Of a DNA stretch of 64,000 nt, positions 62,463-64,000 are shown one piece after another. Below the pieces are notes generated by a model. The model was given only the letters and a program-made list of their open reading frames with translations, had not been told where the DNA came from and searched no databases. Source of the DNA: an uncultured Erysipelothrix sp. (lineage in GTDB: Bacteria; Bacillota_I; Bacilli_A; Erysipelotrichales; Erysipelotrichaceae). The stretch's first letter is position 1, and each line of letters opens with the position of its first letter. The position numbers were made by a program, and so were the translations under genes. Where the stretch lies: positions 1 through 64,000 of the forward strand of contig CANRNG010000002.1 in assembly GCA_947631935.1 (NCBI GenBank), written 5' to 3'.

Positions 62463-64000
62463 TTTCTTCTTTTTTAGGGCGTTCAATTAAAGCTTTACGA
62501 GATACGTTGACACGACCTCTATCGTCGATTTCAGTTACTTTAACCTTAACGATATCGTTTAGGTTTAAGACATCTTCAACTTTTTCAATTCGATCATGGT
62601 CAATTTTTGAAATATGAAGTAAACCATCTGTTCCCTTAAAGAGTTCAACAAAGGCACCAAATTTCTCAATTCTTACCACTTTTGCATCATAAATTTCGCC
62701 TACTTTGGCTTCTCTTACAATGTTTTCAATCATTTCTTTGGCTTTGTTAATCATAGCGCGATCATCGTGATAAATAACAACACGACCATCGTCTTCGATA
62801 TCAATCTTAACATTGCCACTTTCTTCAATGATTTGGTTAATGATTTTACCACCAGAACCAATTACATCGCGAATCTTGTCAACAGCAATGGTAAGTTGTG
62901 CAATCTTAGGTGCATATTGACCTACGTCTTCTCTTGGTGCATCTAAAGTTGCATTCATGGTTTCCATGATTTCTGTACGTCCTTTATGTGCTTGCGCCAA
63001 TGCTTCACGTAAGATTTCTTCAGTTAATCCATCAATTTTAATATCCATTTGTAGGGCTGTAATACCATTTTTGGTTCCGGCAACTTTAAAGTCCATATCA
63101 CCAAAATGGTCTTCCATTCCTTGAATATCGGTTAGGATTGTATAATGATCTCCATATTTAACCAGTCCCATCGCAATACCACTTACTGCAGCTTTGATTG
63201 GAACACCGGCAGCCATTAAGGCTAAAGATCCAGCACAGATACTTGCTTGAGAAGAAGAACCGTTGGATTCAAGCACTTCCGCTACAAGTCTAATGGCATA
63301 TGGGAATTCCTCAACAGAGGGTAGCACATAGCTTAAGGCTCTTTCACCCAATGCACCGTGACCAATTTCACGACGACCTGGTGATCCCATTCTTCCTGTT
63401 TCACCTACTGAGTAAGGTGGGAAGTTATAATGATGCATGAAACGTTTGTTTTCAACATCACTTAAATCATCAATAATTTGAGTATCACCCATTGCACCTA
63501 AAGTTGCGACAGAGAGTACTTGTGTTTCACCACGTGTAAACATGGCACTTCCATGAACACGGGGTAATAGATCGATTTGAGCATTTAAAGGTCTCACTTC
63601 ATCAGCACGACGTCCATCAGGTCTGATTTTCTCAACTGAAATTAGACGACGCACTTCATCAGCCACAATATTGTCACAAACTTCTTTGGCATAACTGATG
63701 GCTTTCTTTTTCTCATTTTCAGTTTCATATTCTTTGTTTTCAAAGTATTCAACTGCTTTTGCTTCATAAGCATCAATGGTATTATAGCGTTCTAATTTAC
63801 CTTCAATTGCCACAGCTTTACGAAGATCACTTTCAACCAATTCACTGACTTCTTGTGTGATGGCTTCAGGGACTGTATACAATTCAATTTCTATTTTTTC
63901 TTTTCCAATTTCTTTTGCGATTGTTTCTTGGAATTCACAAAGTTGTTTGATATATTCATGACCAAACATCATGGCTTCTAAGAACTTTTCTTCGCTCACT
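62452..64000 (-). CDS. pnp: polyribonucleotide nucleotidyltransferase (PNPase), N-terminus outside window
   Basis: 3'-5' phosphorolytic exoribonuclease of mRNA decay. The frame is open to base 64000, and the track start (GTG at 63999) is an internal valine; about 190 N-terminal residues (the first RNase PH domain) lie outside. Visible are the linker helical domain, the second RNase PH domain ([47 protein letters not shown]), a KH domain ([21 protein letters not shown]) and an S1 domain ([34 protein letters not shown]). The arrangement is complete at the C-terminus. Confidence 0.96.
   Translation of the reverse strand, partial: VSEEKFLEAMMFGHEYIKQLCEFQETIAKEIGKEKIEIELYTVPEAITQEVSELVESDLRKAVAIEGKLERYNTIDAYEAKAVEYFENKEYETENEKKKAISYAKEVCDNIVADEVRRLISVEKIRPDGRRADEVRPLNAQIDLLPRVHGSAMFTRGETQVLSVATLGAMGDTQIIDDLSDVENKRFMHHYNFPPYSVGETGRMGSPGRREIGHGALGERALSYVLPSVEEFPYAIRLVAEVLESNGSSSQASICAGSLALMAAGVPIKAAVSGIAMGLVKYGDHYTILTDIQGMEDHFGDMDFKVAGTKNGITALQMDIKIDGLTEEILREALAQAHKGRTEIMETMNATLDAPREDVGQYAPKIAQLTIAVDKIRDVIGSGGKIINQIIEESGNVKIDIEDDGRVVIYHDDRAMINKAKEMIENIVREAKVGEIYDAKVVRIEKFGAFVELFKGTDGLLHISKIDHDRIEKVEDVLNLNDIVKVKVTEIDDRGRVNVSRKALIERPKKEENEA

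Noticed and set aside
63999-64000. PNPase start at the window edge
   Set aside because: The GTG is an internal valine; the family needs about 190 further N-terminal residues outside the window.
1-64000. CRISPR array or prophage
   Set aside because: No regularly spaced repeats of CRISPR type and no phage structural, lysis or integrase genes were seen; the only tyrosine recombinase is the housekeeping XerC.

Overview
The window looks like a chromosomal segment of a low-GC, Gram-positive bacterium of the Bacillota. Erysipelotrichia (an Erysipelothrix-like organism) is my best guess. The reasons are AT-rich DNA, gene order of Bacillus type (mraZ-rsmH-ftsL-pbp-mraY-murD, ezrA-nifS-thiI, rplS-lepB-rbgA-rnhB-dprA-topA-trmFO-xerC, sufCDSUB), EzrA, several LxGC lipoproteins, and PASTA domains on the division transpeptidase. 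Species assignment is inference; there is no 16S gene here.

Layout. 1-4.9 kb (minus): a ComN-like regulator, a strongly degenerate SecDF-like membrane protein, recJ and a cut-off Ig-like surface protein. 4.9-11 kb (minus): the dcw cluster, preceded by a four-repeat MraZ box. 11.1-14.3 kb (minus): yceD-rpmF-murB-murJ from a perfect consensus promoter. 14.5-23.3 kb (minus): recombination, topology, tRNA modification, ribosome assembly and secretion genes, with ffh. 23.3-27.3 kb (minus): ezrA, a NifS-type desulfurase and thiI. 27.3-35.3 kb is different. A plus-strand sulfur island (CoA-disulfide reductase/rhodanese, YeeE/YedE thiosulfate-type importer, TauABC-like ABC importer) sits between a decayed IS3-type transposase on the left and a decayed ridA plus an ISNCY-like transposase stub on the right. 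rpsD with a structured leader follows. 35.9-43.7 kb: asd, a quinone reductase-like flavoprotein, a polar amino-acid ABC importer, pepF, and divergent nagA/nagB. 43.7-48.5 kb (minus): a DUF885 lipoprotein, a small lipoprotein, tyrS and a divergent CitX-CitG-like fusion. 48.9-55.2 kb (minus): sufCDSUB, 5-formyl-THF cyclo-ligase and an MFS transporter. 55.3-57.1 kb (plus): two PrsA/parvulin-like exported proteins. 57.1-59.65 kb: an accessory segment between two 112-bp direct repeats, holding a small membrane protein and a broken secreted amidase. 59.8-64 kb: a BcrAB-like ABC exporter, a HIT protein, a YcxB-like protein and the C-terminal three quarters of PNPase.

The genes fit together around cell-wall synthesis and division (MraZ to MurJ, EzrA), protein export and folding (Ffh, LepB, SecDF-like, PrsA-like) and sulfur trafficking (sulfur island to NifS/ThiI and SufCDSUB; the link is inferred). 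The most unusual signals are five. First, the 112-bp repeat pair carries a terminator hairpin whose 20-bp centre is exactly inverted between copies. Second, the sulfur island is flanked by transposase relics. Third, the SecDF-like protein has lost its acidic relay motifs. Fourth, the CitXG-like fusion has no citrate lyase nearby. Fifth, the secreted amidase has a stop codon exactly at the signal-peptide junction. Many ORF-track starts were moved to RBS-supported internal starts, as noted per gene.
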